A stretch of 64,000 nucleotides of DNA from Aculops lycopersici (lineage: Eukaryota > Arthropoda > Arachnida > Trombidiformes > Eriophyidae): the NCBI GenBank assembly GCA_015350385.1, contig WNKI01000001.1, forward strand, positions 1,853,870-1,917,869. Direction: 5' to 3'. Positions within the stretch are counted from its first letter, which is position 1. Each line of letters starts with the position of its first letter. The notes beneath the pieces are model-generated. The model did not search any database. It was not told where the DNA came from and saw nothing but the letters and a program-made list of their open reading frames with translations. The translations under genes were made by a program, and so were the position numbers. Of the stretch, positions 41,723-52,945 are shown piece by piece.

Positions 41723-44700
41723 CTAGCTAGCTACCTGAAAGTAGCTCGACTTTTATTATTTCGCTCCCAAGCGACTCGTTAACTCGTTGTCGACATGGGC
41801 GATAGATTCAAGCGTCGCCGTAGTCCCGTTTTTTCCCTTTAAGGTAATGATCTAAAGAGTGCATTGCAGCAACTAAAATTGACCGAAAATTCAGCCCATC
41901 GATTGACAATTCCACCGCCCAGTTTCCGCCACCGAAAATCCCAACGGATCCAGCGCGCCAACGAGCTCTACGATCGTATTTATGAGCTCAACTCTTTCTA
42001 TCTTTTTTGTTTCGCCGGAAGTGCCGAGTGGATTCCGTTGGTGGCGCCCTCAGGTGAGTGCAGATGGGGGAAGGCAGAAAAGTGAGGGGAAACAAATTGG
42101 TTTCCCATTGGCAGCTCACGTGAGCTTCGTTGCGATCTGTGTCTGTTTTTCCATCTGCTTCAACTGGCAACCCGAAATTCAGTTGCTAGGGCAAAGTCAA
42201 GATAGATTAATCTTTTGATCTACTCTACGAGTCTTCCGGTTGTCCCGAAACTTGGGGGCGGGTTACAATTGGCGCCGCGAATAATGCATTAAATTTGGAT
42301 ATCTCGATAGAGTAGATAAAAATCTGCTTCGTATTACTGCGATGGTTGATAGGGAAAAAGCGGCAGAGAGACTGGAACTAAGAGACTCTAGAGGGGTTGA
42401 GTCTTCCGGAATCTGGAGCTTCGAATCCGGCTGCCAGTTGTTCAAGTTCAATGGAAAGAAGGATTGACTCTCAGCAGTTGGATTTCCGCTTCCGAGTTTA
42501 CGATGTCGAGCTAGCAAACCCAGCGACCGACTGACTCGAGAGCTACTCGACTTTTCGTGGTCCAAGAGAAAATTTGCGAGCTAGTTAATAAAAGAGGCGA
42601 GCGTAATGACGCCGCCAAGCGGGTTAATGGAACACGGAGCGAGCCTAAAGGAAACGTGGAATTTCAGGGCCAACCTTTAGCCAGCTAGATAGAAATCGGG
42701 CTAGCAAAAGTCCTGAAGTTGGCAAATTACACCACAACCACCTCCGAGAACAAGCAAAGTTAACACGAATGATTATGTTTGAAACGGATGTGTAGCCCTC
42801 TTCTGTCTCATGCGAGACCAGAGGGGGAGCTCGCCTCGACAACCAGGCGGGCGAGCAAAGTCAAGTGTCTCGTTGCATAACCATTGTTTCTCGTTGTTGT
42901 TGTTCAGGGCAATGGTTCAATTGTAGTAAACTGGACCCCTGCAGTCGAAGGTACCAGCTGGCCGGCCAAGCTAAAAATAACGCGTCAGCTGCTCCCTCTG
43001 ACGCTCGAGTTACGAGCGACGGGCGCTAGGCGCTCCGCTAGGTACACTAGATCGTCGCGGTGGCCCCAGATGCTTGCTCGTGGTCGGCCGTAGTCCGACA
43101 CAGCAAACAGTATTGTGACACCGGGATCAATGGAGCTGCATGCGCTATCTCCGCATCGAAATATAAAATGCTGGCCTCATGTGGATCAGCTGATATTTTT
43201 AAAACTTAAATTCTGAAATTTGCCTTAAGCTTAACACTTACCTGACGACTGACAGCTTCCAAGATTAAAATTTTCCCTTTCCTTTCTTTCGATGTATACG
43301 TTTGATCAGGAATTTGCCGCTAAAATAATGGCAATCAATTTGTCCTCTGTGTTTACTTTTTCAGGATGTTAGATTTATTTTTGGGACATGAAAATTTCAC
43401 GTTCCTTTGCTGCCACCAAAACCGTCAATCTAAAGCCGAAACAAGACAAGCAGAATAGCAATTTCAAGGTGAAATTCCCGCTAGCTGATCTATGTAAATC
43501 CAATCTGCCCCTTCTTTCTTGTTAGCCACACCCGCCAATCCTCTCGTCGCCGTTGTTCTAGGCTAGTTGATGTCGGGGTCGTTGTCGTCGTTGTAACTTG
43601 AAAGACTTGATTACACTTTTACAGTGTGTCTAGTGTTGAGTAGTGGTGGTAGTTGGTTCAGTTTAGAGATACACACGTTGGAAAATTAATAGCTCGCTTG
43701 AGGTTTTGCCGATCCACTTTTCTTCTTCCTCTTCTACTCTTTTCGTCTCACTCTTCTCCTTCGTTCGTTGCTTTTCACACGAATGACAGCAGCAGTTGCC
43801 CGCTGAGCCACCCTTGACTCCTGACTTCCTCTGGTCTTGGCCTTCTTCTTGTTCCTTGTTTGCCTACTGCTGCCGGCAAACTCGCACTACTACCTCGCTT
43901 TCTCTCTCGCAGTTCTCGTTGCCGCAACTTGATATAAATGGCCGATGTCAGTATTCTTATGGTCGCACCAGAGTGAGCGAGTTTTTCCCCTTTCCCTCCA
44001 ACTGTCTGTCTCTCTCTCCCCAAATTGGGCTTCCATTGCTTCCTCTTCTCATGTGAGCTGGCGAATCTAACTGATCGCAGCGCTCGCAGTTTTGTTGGCT
44101 AGCTGGCCAGCGAGTTCGTTAGATCGGAAGCGAGTGGAAAAGAGAGAGAGACGCGCGCCATCATCGTTGTCGTCGTCGTCGTCGTCCTACTAGTGAACGT
44201 CGTCTTTCGCTGGCCTAAATGTGCGCGTGCTCACCGTTGGCAATACCAAAGTCCGCCCACGAGAGAGCAGAGCGAGCGAAGGCCTTTTGGGCAATCGGTC
44301 TTAGAAAGACTGCAGTGTTGTTGGCAACTCGGTGCTATATGCGCACAAAGCGCCATGGGCAACTTCCGCAGTATCAACGGTAACAGAAGCAACTGCGGCA
44401 GCGGAAGCGTGCGTCGCTATGCGCCATTCAAAACCAACGCGCCCAGCGAGCGCCTAGCGCTACCACAAAGAAGACCTCAGCGCCACAGAGTGAGCCGCTC
44501 ACCTGGAACCGACACAAGGTTTGCTCAAACTTGATCTCTTTACTTATTTCTTACTGGGTGTCAAATTTTTCATGAACAGGCGAGCGAGCGAGCAAACAAA
44601 TAAAATGGCCAACCTTAAAGCTTGAAACCTTGGGGCTCTCCAAATCTTTACCTCTACTTCGAATAAAGAAGTCTGTTTGCGACATCAATGCGCCAACCCT

Positions 44701-44979
44701 TCCGCTGACCGCCCCAGAGTGTTCCAGTCAACATGTCCACCTATGCACTTTCTGTTCGTTTTTTTACCCACCTCCCTCTCTCCATCAAGCAATTTGCTCA
44801 TCTCCGGACCCTAAACTTAATATCCGGCCAACTGAAAATTGGCATGTGCACGTGAAGCTTCAGATTCCATTCGCTTGGATTGTTTGAGTTGGCTAGCTGG
44901 CTGGCTGGCTGGCCGGTTGGCTATTTGGTTGGCTGCTAGTCTGGCGAGTTGACTAAACATAATGGCGACTTGCAAATTA

Positions 44980-45016
<37 letters not shown>
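44980..45016. repeat. GAGAGT hexamer tandem repeat
   Basis: About six copies of GAGAGT/GTGAGA, in non-coding DNA. Confidence 0.8.
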
Positions 45017-48000
45017 GGCGCGAGCGCAAGAGTAGCAGATGCAAGCCATGCTAAGTGAGGCTAGCCAGTTTACTTCTACTTCCGGCAGCTTGATGGTTAG
45101 GGGATAGTGCAAGCTGTTGCAATGGAGAGCCCAACTTGCGCAAACTCAAACAAACTCTCTTGGTGCGCAAACCGAATTTAGATTTTGCATCGAGTGAGTT
45201 ATAACCCTTTCGTCGTTGGACTTCTCTTTTGATGGCACTGTTTTTGCTCTAGTTTTGGAATCACAGACACACCACCACGATCCAGCCTGAATTTTATCCC
45301 TTTATTGCCACCAGTGTGGCCACCAACTCTGCGTTGGCGAGCGCATCCGTGTGTTGAAATGTGAGAAACCTCGAGAAACCCCTAAATTGGCCTTACCGCC
45401 ACTCGTCTCATCGCATTGACCCGCTTGGTTGACGAGTAACTGGCGAGCCGAGGGCGACGGTTTTGGCCAGCTCGCCGGCGCAACAGCACCAAGAGCGTCG
45501 TGCGACCATAACGGATGACTAGTCTCGCATTTTGGCTTAAACTTTCTCTCGTTTGTTGGTTGTTTGGTCGGTAGAAAGTAGCGGCAGTAGTTTGAGCAAT
45601 AAAACAGCCAATGGCTTCTTTTAACCTCCCCCCTGTCTCGAAATTTTCTCCACCGATCAGACTCATGAATTGACGGTTCGACTCTCTGGCCAGCGGCTGC
45701 TGTCGATCTAGGTTTAGTCGGCGCCCTCGTCATCGTCGTCTTGATAGTTGTTGGCGACCTGGAGCCAATTGTGCGTTCCGAACTCGCGCCAAAAGTCACA
45801 CCAAGCGGAAGTTCTGGAATTTTGTTGGCCATTGTTCGCTAACAGGCCAACCACTGACCCCTAAGTCCGACCAAACGAGCACTACATTTGCACCGTTCCC
45901 TTGGTCGAGGCCAATTTTTCTCCGCTCTTTTCTGTCTGCCTACTCGGCAATTTGGAAGCGATAACAGTGAACAACTAGAGAGAAGGCAACAAATTTGGGG
46001 ACAAAACAGCGATAAGCTCGCCACTTGTCTTGGTGGTTTTAGTCTCTGGGAGGCGAAGGGGAAAAGGAGGAGGAGCTCAAAGGTTGCGAGCTTAGCTTTA
46101 ATATGCGTAGTTCAGTGCAGATCGGTAAGGCCACTCGTCATTCGTTTTTTGTTATTGTTGCTGCTGTTGCTGCCGGCTTGGTGGTTGACTTCCGCTTTTT
46201 GTTATACTATCAAAGCAAAGTTGGCCAGCGCGACACCTATGCTCCCATCGCAACCAATCGGCAGTGGCGCGATCAATTGCAATCCCAATTCTGGCCTGGA
46301 AACGAAACAAATTTGGGCGGCTGGTCATGTGATCAAGCTCTATAAGCAGACGAGCAGGTGGTCGGTGGGGACGGGATTTAGTCTGAGGCTATTGATTTTC
46401 AACTTGGCTCGTGAACCAACAACTTGTGTTGTTGCCCTCCTTCTCCTGTGAAGCTGGCTCTTCTCTCGGTCGACTAGCAACCTCCATTTCGAGTAACACT
46501 CGTGTAATCGGGCGAGAGAGGCAATCGTCGAGCTTGAAGAAGCCCTCTTTTTGGCTCGAGCCTCGAGGCACTAAATGCACCCACTACGCCAATGCCAATC
46601 TCAAGTTACGTCACGTCGACTTATGGGAACCCAATGAGCCGAGTAGCCAATTAGTTGTTGGTGGCCGGGGCTTAGGTTACATTTTGTACAGCCAAGTGTC
46701 CGTAGACTGGACACTAGGCTATACAAAATGGACACAGCGCAAGCCTTTGACTTTGGCCTGGAGTTCAATTCAGTGTTTGGTCAACTTGATACATTTCTCT
46801 AGCGTCTGGTCAGATTGAAATTCCTATTATTTGCTCTAGTTTGCTCTAGTTTCTACTAACATGAGGCCAAAAATACATTATACTATTTAAGCTTCTAAAA
46901 TCACAAGTCTAGTTCGTCAATCTGGAAAATTGGTCATGAATCAAATCAAAATCATGGAAACTATCACCAAACTGAGATAGAATTTGAACAGATCTAAACC
47001 TCGACATTTCTGGATAGTTGCTCAGTAATTGATAGTGAGCTAGCGAGTTGCTCGTCCAGAGGAGCATCTGTTTCAGCTACTCGCTTGAGAAAACTAAGAC
47101 GATGAAACGTTGACGACCACTGGCGTCAGCAGACATTAGCCACGCAACTAAAGCAGGCTAGTCTCAACCACTTGCCACTGGCTGAGCCTTGGGTGGCGTC
47201 GGGCGAGACATAGAGACCGGAAGTGAGCGGAAGTGCTTAGAGTGGCCAAGGCGAGAAAAGAGCAGCAGCAAAAAGAGTTGAGAGCAGTTTGTTGTTGGGA
47301 CTCACCGAAGTCTCAAGGCAACGTGAGAGTGTCGAACAACTTGCTTGCTTGCTATTTGGCTGACCAACTCGACTCCTTGCCTCCACTTCATGATCGATAT
47401 TAAGCTAGCTCATCAATCACGACTAGGAGGCACAACGAGTGCTACAACTCGTGGTGGTTGGATTGCTGTTGTTGGTCTTGGTTTTGCTCGCAAGATGAGC
47501 TGAGTTGGGTTTGCCAGCTAGCTCGCTAGTCAATTTCGAGTCAGCGGTAGCGTAAATGAAACGCCAGTTCGAACTCGAACTCCTACTCCCCCTCCAACTG
47601 TCGGCTCTAGTTTTGTTGCTAGATGGTCTTACTAGTGGAGGTAGCAACTAAGCTCGAGTTAGTTCGGAAATGAAGTCGTAGTGGTCGTTTGATGTCCAGT
47701 TGGAGGGCCACTCGTAGAGGTCTTAGTTGCGGAGTCAAGTCCAATCCGGTCGAGTTATGGACTTGACCGCGTTACGTCGACTAGCCGACCGACCCCCTGG
47801 TGCTAACTTGTGTAAAAAGATTGAGTAATTTGTTGGTGACTCATTTTGATGGCACTATTATTGGTGTTGCGAGTTTCAAAGACCAAAAGGCCGAGATTAT
47901 CCCACTAAAAAGAGGAAGCCAAGATAAAGCTAAAAAGAAAAAGTTTCACTTCTACAACCACTACACGTTTAAATTTAATGGCAATTTTTTATTTGAATCG

Positions 48001-48422
48001 GTTGTGATAATTAGAGTTCAATATATTGAATTTGATATTAGGTCTTCTCACGCAATGCTTCCTCTACACTCTTCTCGTCAAGTCGAAGGGGACAACTCTG
48101 TTGTGCTTTCCGTTGCATCTTCCTTTCCTCCAGTTTGGTCTAGATGTGTTTTTACGTCTTGTGGTTGGGTTGGCTAGTGGAATTTGTGTCCATTCTCTAA
48201 TCTTAAAACCCGTCCAACGATCCGCGAAGATCGGCCTACAGGTGGCAGTTTTGCATCACAGCAATCGTATTGTGGTTGTGGTGTTAGTGTATGCTAACTA
48301 ATCTCGCTACTTTTGTTCATGGCTAAATTTCCTACAACATCTGATCTTCTCATCCACTAATGACAATCAATCATCTGTGACATTCTTTTTCATGTGAGTC
48401 ATAAAATTATACAACAACGCAA

Positions 48423-49379
48423 TCAACATGGGACCATTGATGATATAAATGATGACAGGTACAGTGTAAAGTTGAAGAAGTTGATACAGAAGATTATAAT
48501 CCCGTTTGGATCCTCCTTGGCTCTGGAAAACACTGACATCTCGCCAAGCATTTGTTGGTCCGGCGCTGGTAGAGTGTCACTAAATGCCGCAACAAATGTT
48601 TTGACTCCTCGCGAGATGAGATCCTCTGAGGTGCACGGAGCAAAGAAGCTTAGGTAGGCAAGTGCTCCAGTTGTTAAGGTTCCAATGAGTGTTAGTAGGA
48701 ACATTAGAAACAGGTAGCAGGAGTACCCCTTGGAGCGGCCAATGGCACACTTAATGAGGGATAGAACGAGGATAACACAGCCTAAACCAACCACCTGGAA
48801 GTGGGCCTCGCGAAGATCTTGTAGTGAAATTGTGTTGCCTTGGCCAAATTTGGCAACGGTTAGCTTTTGCCAGCCTCCATTGCAATAGTTGCGCTTCTTC
48901 CAAAGTGATTCGGCAAAAACGGAGAGGAGGATAGTAACTAAACCCAATAGGAACACTTGACGATTGTAGCTAGTTACTTGGCGATGTTGGCGCTCCGCAC
49001 GGCGATCGTAATGCAACGGGGCCGCTGATTGGTGGATAATAACGGCAGGTGGTTGCTGACCTGTTCCACTTAAGCGCGAATAGCCCGTGTTGGACATTTG
49101 TATCGACCCACCCTGAGATTGTTGCTGATTTAAGCGAGACATTTGCAAGGCGCTTGGATAGTGATCTGTATTGTAAGGTGGCGGTGGACTAAAGTTGTTG
49201 TTTAGAATTGGATCGTAATGGGCCCCGGCGGTGGCTGCCAATTGTTGGGTTGGATAATATGGATTGTGCGGCGGTTGTTGGGAAGCCAATAGAACTTGCT
49301 GGAGATCTGGCGCATTCGGTACTGAACCTCCCGCTGCTGGGTAATGAGAGGATTTGTTATTCTTATTTTTGTTTCCCAT
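48423..49379 (-). CDS. four-pass membrane protein with disordered PPPY-containing N-terminus
   Basis: Starting at the first ATG (49379-49377, MGNKNKNNKSS) the product is 318 residues. A splice acceptor (TTTTGTTGCAG) precedes the frame at 49471, so the exon begins at 49470. The frame is open from there, and additional upstream coding exons are possible. Residues 1-140 are Gln/Pro/Asn-rich and contain PPPPYNTDHY, a candidate WW-binding PPxY motif. Four hydrophobic helices follow at about 142-160, 194-213, 220-246 and 297-316. The first extracellular loop holds one Cys with CNGGWQ. The topology resembles MARVEL or tetraspan proteins, but the tetraspanin CCG motif is absent. Family not recognised. 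Confidence 0.72.
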   Translation of the reverse strand: MGNKNKNNKSSHYPAAGGSVPNAPDLQQVLLASQQPPHNPYYPTQQLAATAGAHYDPILNNNFSPPPPYNTDHYPSALQMSRLNQQQSQGGSIQMSNTGYSRLSGTGQQPPAVIIHQSAAPLHYDRRAERQHRQVTSYNRQVFLLGLVTILLSVFAESLWKKRNYCNGGWQKLTVAKFGQGNTISLQDLREAHFQVVGLGCVILVLSLIKCAIGRSKGYSCYLFLMFLLTLIGTLTTGALAYLSFFAPCTSEDLISRGVKTFVAAFSDTLPAPDQQMLGEMSVFSRAKEDPNGIIIFCINFFNFTLYLSSFISSMVPC

Positions 49380-50786
49380 TGTTCTACACGCGTTGCTGCT
49401 TTTTTTGCTATGCCAATAGGTAATGCCTGTTGCTTGCAACTGGCGTGCTTGTGCTTTTGCTCTTTCCAATCTGCAACAAAAGCAAAAGGGAAAGGGAGAG
49501 ATTGCTAACGTGAAGAGTTGTCGTTAGTCACAAGGGATACAGGGAGAAATCGAAGTAGCCTTTTCCACAGTGGCCCTCCTATTTGTTTGTTTGTTTTCAA
49601 ATTGTACTTGTATTCGCGTTCTCGTTTGCTACAGAGTTCAGATGAGACTGGAATTAGTGGTGGCGGCGGCGGCGGCAACGGAGCTACAAGTGTAATAAGA
49701 GAACCCCGATGGGAAGAATTATTTTGCAATAAAACGTTGCAATGTTGAGTCTACTCTGCAAAGCCTCGGTGGTTCGTTTATGGAAGTTTAGTGTTTGTTT
49801 ACCTTATCTTGAGCTAGCGATCGCTTGTTTACCTAGGCAAATGGATCTCAAGAAGTTTGTGTTTAATTGTTGCTGCTTTAGTGGCCACTTGATCCTGCTA
49901 CTGCTCCCACAATCATTGAAATGCCGATCAATAATAATAGATGGTTAATAGCAGTGAGAATTGTTCTAGTTCTATTGTTCTCGCATCACGATATAAGTCT
50001 AGAGATTTGCAAAGTAGAATGTAGTTATAAGTGGAACTAATAACCAGATTAACAATATGGCGACTTTGTTGTTGGCACTACTCCTGCTAGTCGAACGATG
50101 AACTCCCTGGAAGGGTAGGCGAGAGATCAACTTATTTATCTTGAAGAAATTAGCAATACTCGTACAAAGGCACGAGGGGGAATTCAAAGAAATCAGAACT
50201 ACTGATGGCCAATTATCTCATACAAAGTGTCGGGTTTCCTAGAGAGTCGGCAATATCCTTCTTTTAAATCTCCCAAACTAAGTGGCAATTATTATCTCCG
50301 CCTCAAATTTTATATAAAGTTGGAAGCGGGTGCTTGCGCGACGCGATGAAAAAACTTGAGGTTGTTTTGTTGCAAGTTGCTACTAATTTGAGTTGGTGGG
50401 TTTGGTGAATAAATAGAATAGTAATGTGGTAGCTTTTCTACAAGGTAATCACCTGGAAAAAGTACCACAACCACTACTTGAGTTATATTTGTGGATTCAA
50501 TTTTGTGTCGACTCAACTCCTTAATGTCTCAGCTCACTACCACTGCCTTTTAGCCACCTAAAGCGCGGTTATCAAGTCACGAATTGAGTTTGTGTGCCTT
50601 ATGGGCAAACATACACAAATCGCAAGCAAAATCTGGTTTTTCTCTGGAAAATTGAGCCACAACAAAGCGATGCGGCCGCCCTAATCACACAGACAGTTTT
50701 AAGTGCCGTTGGTATAGTTGCTGCCGCCGCTGTTACAACAAGTGCATTCGAGTGAGTTAAACTAATTTTCTGCAAAGAACTGTACT
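49380..50786. other. non-coding upstream of the four-pass protein gene
   Basis: It contains the splice acceptor at 49471-49472 feeding the four-pass gene and so probably a 5' UTR exon further right. A GGC run (GTGGCGGCGGCGGCGGCAAC) lies at 49659-49678. No other gene is seen. Confidence 0.4.
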
Positions 50787-50792
50787 TTTATT
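50787..50792 (-). terminator. poly(A) signal for POP1
   Basis: TTTATT on the plus strand (AATAAA on the minus strand), 87 nt beyond the POP1 stop. Confidence 0.5.
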
Positions 50793-50878
50793 CGAGCGGT
50801 GCTCTAGATAAGTGTTGACCACCATTGCGTTGGTCATTCGAAACAAGAAGCCTAGTCAATGTCGATAGATTCATTAAG

Positions 50879-52105
50879 CTATGGTTTGATCACAGATAAG
50901 CCGACGAAGGGAGTTGGATTGAAAGGTGCCTTAAATATCTCTGTCACGTCCTCGTATCCGCCGACTAGATGAGCTCTGGTCTTTATCAACTTGTACCACA
51001 ACATTCGTCCTAGCTTCTTTTTGAACACTATGTCAACAGTTAAGGGCGAGGTAGCATAGTATGTGAAGTTGGCATCATCATCTTCCACAAAGCGACCAAT
51101 TCGGTCAACTAGCGACTTGTGCAGTCTCATTGTAGCCTCCTCACCTGCGGCAGTGTGTACCTTTGCCTCTTTTGCTATCCTAATAGATTCTTGTCTAGCT
51201 TTTGGACCAATCAATCGTAGTCTGGTCCATTCTTGGGGTGGAATCACTTTGACTTGGAATGGTTTGACACATTCGGCTGAAATCAACTCCAAATTTTTGA
51301 GGACTTCATCTTGATGATTCCGAGGGATCCACATGGTCAAAATTGAGGGTGGCTTTTCCAGCTTGTCCACTGACTTTGGAACCTTAATGGACACGAAGCT
51401 TGGACATATACGATCTGATTCCTCCTGTGAATCTGGCTTGTAAAGATGGATCACCACCTCATAACGATTGCCTTCGAGCGACCTGGCGAGGAACGTGAAC
51501 CCAGAAACGACGTTTGACAATCGATTCAACTGGTTTAGTTGATTCCTAAATTTTCTACCATTCTCATCATTGGGTCCGGCCAAGCTAATTGATAGTGCAA
51601 TCAAATGAGCGTAAGATAGATAAGCACAACCATATTTTGCTTGTCGTATTAAATTTCTCTTGTTCTTGGTATTATTGCGAATGGGAACTCCGTTCAAGTT
51701 ACCCACGGTGCCCATCTTAAAACGTTTTGCAAACCACTTATGCAAAACACACTTGTCTGTGTCTTTGTATTTGTATCGAGCATATCGACTGAGTATCCGT
51801 TTGTGTTTCCTAAACTGCAACCTCCGCCGCTTCTTAAGCAGTCTTTTGAGGTTCTTCTTCTCGGGAGCCTTTGGATCCGTTCCAATCCTAAACCTTCTTG
51901 GAACTCGATTAATATTATGACTAGCCGCCCTCCGTCGCATGAACCGGGGACATCTCTGACGAAATAACTTTGGTTGCTTTCTCTTACACTCCTGTTCAAT
52001 TTTGATGACCTCTTGGATTCTACTCTCGAGCATGGCAAGTAAATTAACACTGTCAGCTTTCTCGGACGCCTCCTTGGTCAACAGTTCCTTTCTGAACTCG
52101 TCCAT
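50879..52105 (-). CDS. POP1: POP1-like RNase P/MRP protein subunit, short
   Basis: A 408-residue protein with the diagnostic POP1 N-domain. CPRFMRRRAASHNINRVPRRFR (about 52-73) matches the LPRHMRRRAMSHN consensus. It is followed by a Lys/Arg-rich segment, LHKWFAKRFKMG (consensus WHAKRFHM), YLSYAHLIALSISLAG, and ILTMWIPRNHQDEVLKNLEL. Family knowledge: POP1 is the largest protein of RNase P and RNase MRP, contacting the RNA scaffold and processing tRNA and pre-rRNA. Human POP1 has about 1000 residues and includes a C-terminal POPLD domain; here the frame stops just after the TPFVGLSVIKP segment, without POPLD. The coding region has one exon and a poly(A) signal follows, so it looks complete. 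Confidence 0.87.
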   Translation of the reverse strand: MDEFRKELLTKEASEKADSVNLLAMLESRIQEVIKIEQECKRKQPKLFRQRCPRFMRRRAASHNINRVPRRFRIGTDPKAPEKKNLKRLLKKRRRLQFRKHKRILSRYARYKYKDTDKCVLHKWFAKRFKMGTVGNLNGVPIRNNTKNKRNLIRQAKYGCAYLSYAHLIALSISLAGPNDENGRKFRNQLNQLNRLSNVVSGFTFLARSLEGNRYEVVIHLYKPDSQEESDRICPSFVSIKVPKSVDKLEKPPSILTMWIPRNHQDEVLKNLELISAECVKPFQVKVIPPQEWTRLRLIGPKARQESIRIAKEAKVHTAAGEEATMRLHKSLVDRIGRFVEDDDANFTYYATSPLTVDIVFKKKLGRMLWYKLIKTRAHLVGGYEDVTEIFKAPFNPTPFVGLSVIKP

Positions 52106-52945
52106 CTTAATATGAGGTATATTATCTAATAGATAAAGATTATGTTGTCATATAATGTGGATCATAATATCGATATGATGACTTCAAGATAAGTAAGTCA
52201 GATTTGAGTGAGTTGCAAATGAAATCCTTCGCTCACGTTGAGTTTCGCATGCATCGATGTTTACATTCTGGCGCTCACGTGTTTCAGGGATTTGGGCCTC
52301 GTAACTTTGGGGCCAATACCCCGAATTCTCGCTCTTTGTATAAAATTGCCCTGACTGCAAATTACAGTTGCATCATTTATGGTAGACAAAATCATACATG
52401 AACCTCGAACAGAGAAGGATAGGTGTTCGAAAGAAGACTACAGTAGAGAAGTTTGTTACGCTAGTGAATGCCACTGAGCATGCTGATGACTTGATCGATA
52501 CTTTAATCGGAAATTGGGGCTAGTGGATGGGATGTGATGGGTTGGGATAAGGTAAGGGGAAATGGGAAATGGGAAATGGGAAATGGGAAATGGGAAACGG
52601 GAAACGGGGCGACATTTGGGTAGGGAGTAGCTTCCTATCTGAGGTCTTGATTGAATATCGGGTCTTGATCATCATCACTCTCTCGTTGTGTAAGTTCACT
52701 TTGGTTAGTCGAGTCCATCTCTAATTGCAACCCTGGTCAGATTAACATCGGACACCTGTTGTAATTGTGATATCCGTCTTGTTCCTTGTGCGTCATGCAA
52801 GTCAGTCTCACGTGATGAGCTTATGGTGGTCCTATGAGTATATGAGCGGCAGGTTATATGTCTATGTTGTTTGTGTGTCTCTGTATGTTATTTGTCTCTG
52901 TTTATGTTTATGTCCATGTAAAGATCTCTATATATTTAAGCATTT
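52106..52945. other. intergenic with GGGAAAT heptamer array
   Basis: POP1 promoter side and 3' region of the CAP-Gly gene. It includes the heptamer array at 52557-52608. No gene is seen. Confidence 0.4.
52557..52608. repeat. GGGAAAT heptamer tandem repeat
   Basis: About seven copies of GGGAAAT, drifting to GGGAAAC at the end. Confidence 0.85.

Larger units (their letters stand above)
35392..48422. other. 13 kb gene-poor region, no convincing gene
   Basis: Several open frames of 80-190 codons occur on both strands, but none shows a domain or a start with clear signals, and many overlap one another. The region is rich in GA/CT runs, GTC/TCG triplets (38011-38040, 38727-38741, 44169-44185), a TTGCCA hexamer array (about 41017-41064), a GAGAGT array (about 44980-45016) and CTAG-rich palindromes. 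One strong minus-strand splice donor (CAG/GTAAGT at 43241) could end a 5' UTR exon of a downstream minus-strand gene. Possible regulatory or long-leader DNA. Confidence 0.5.

Noticed and set aside
42052..42062. TCAGGTGAGTG donor-like site in the gene-poor block
   Set aside because: No open frame with recognisable content ends there, and such strings recur several times in this region.
45664..45680. tRNA B-box-like GGTTCGACTCT
   Set aside because: The flanking bases cannot form the T-arm stem and there is no A box upstream.
45888..46451. 187-codon open frame in the gene-poor block
   Set aside because: Longest frame there but low-complexity and hydrophobic in places, with no recognised motif; chance frame in GC-rich DNA.
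47800..48177. 125-codon open frame near the four-pass gene
   Set aside because: Begins with a non-ATG codon, has no domain, and no splice support.
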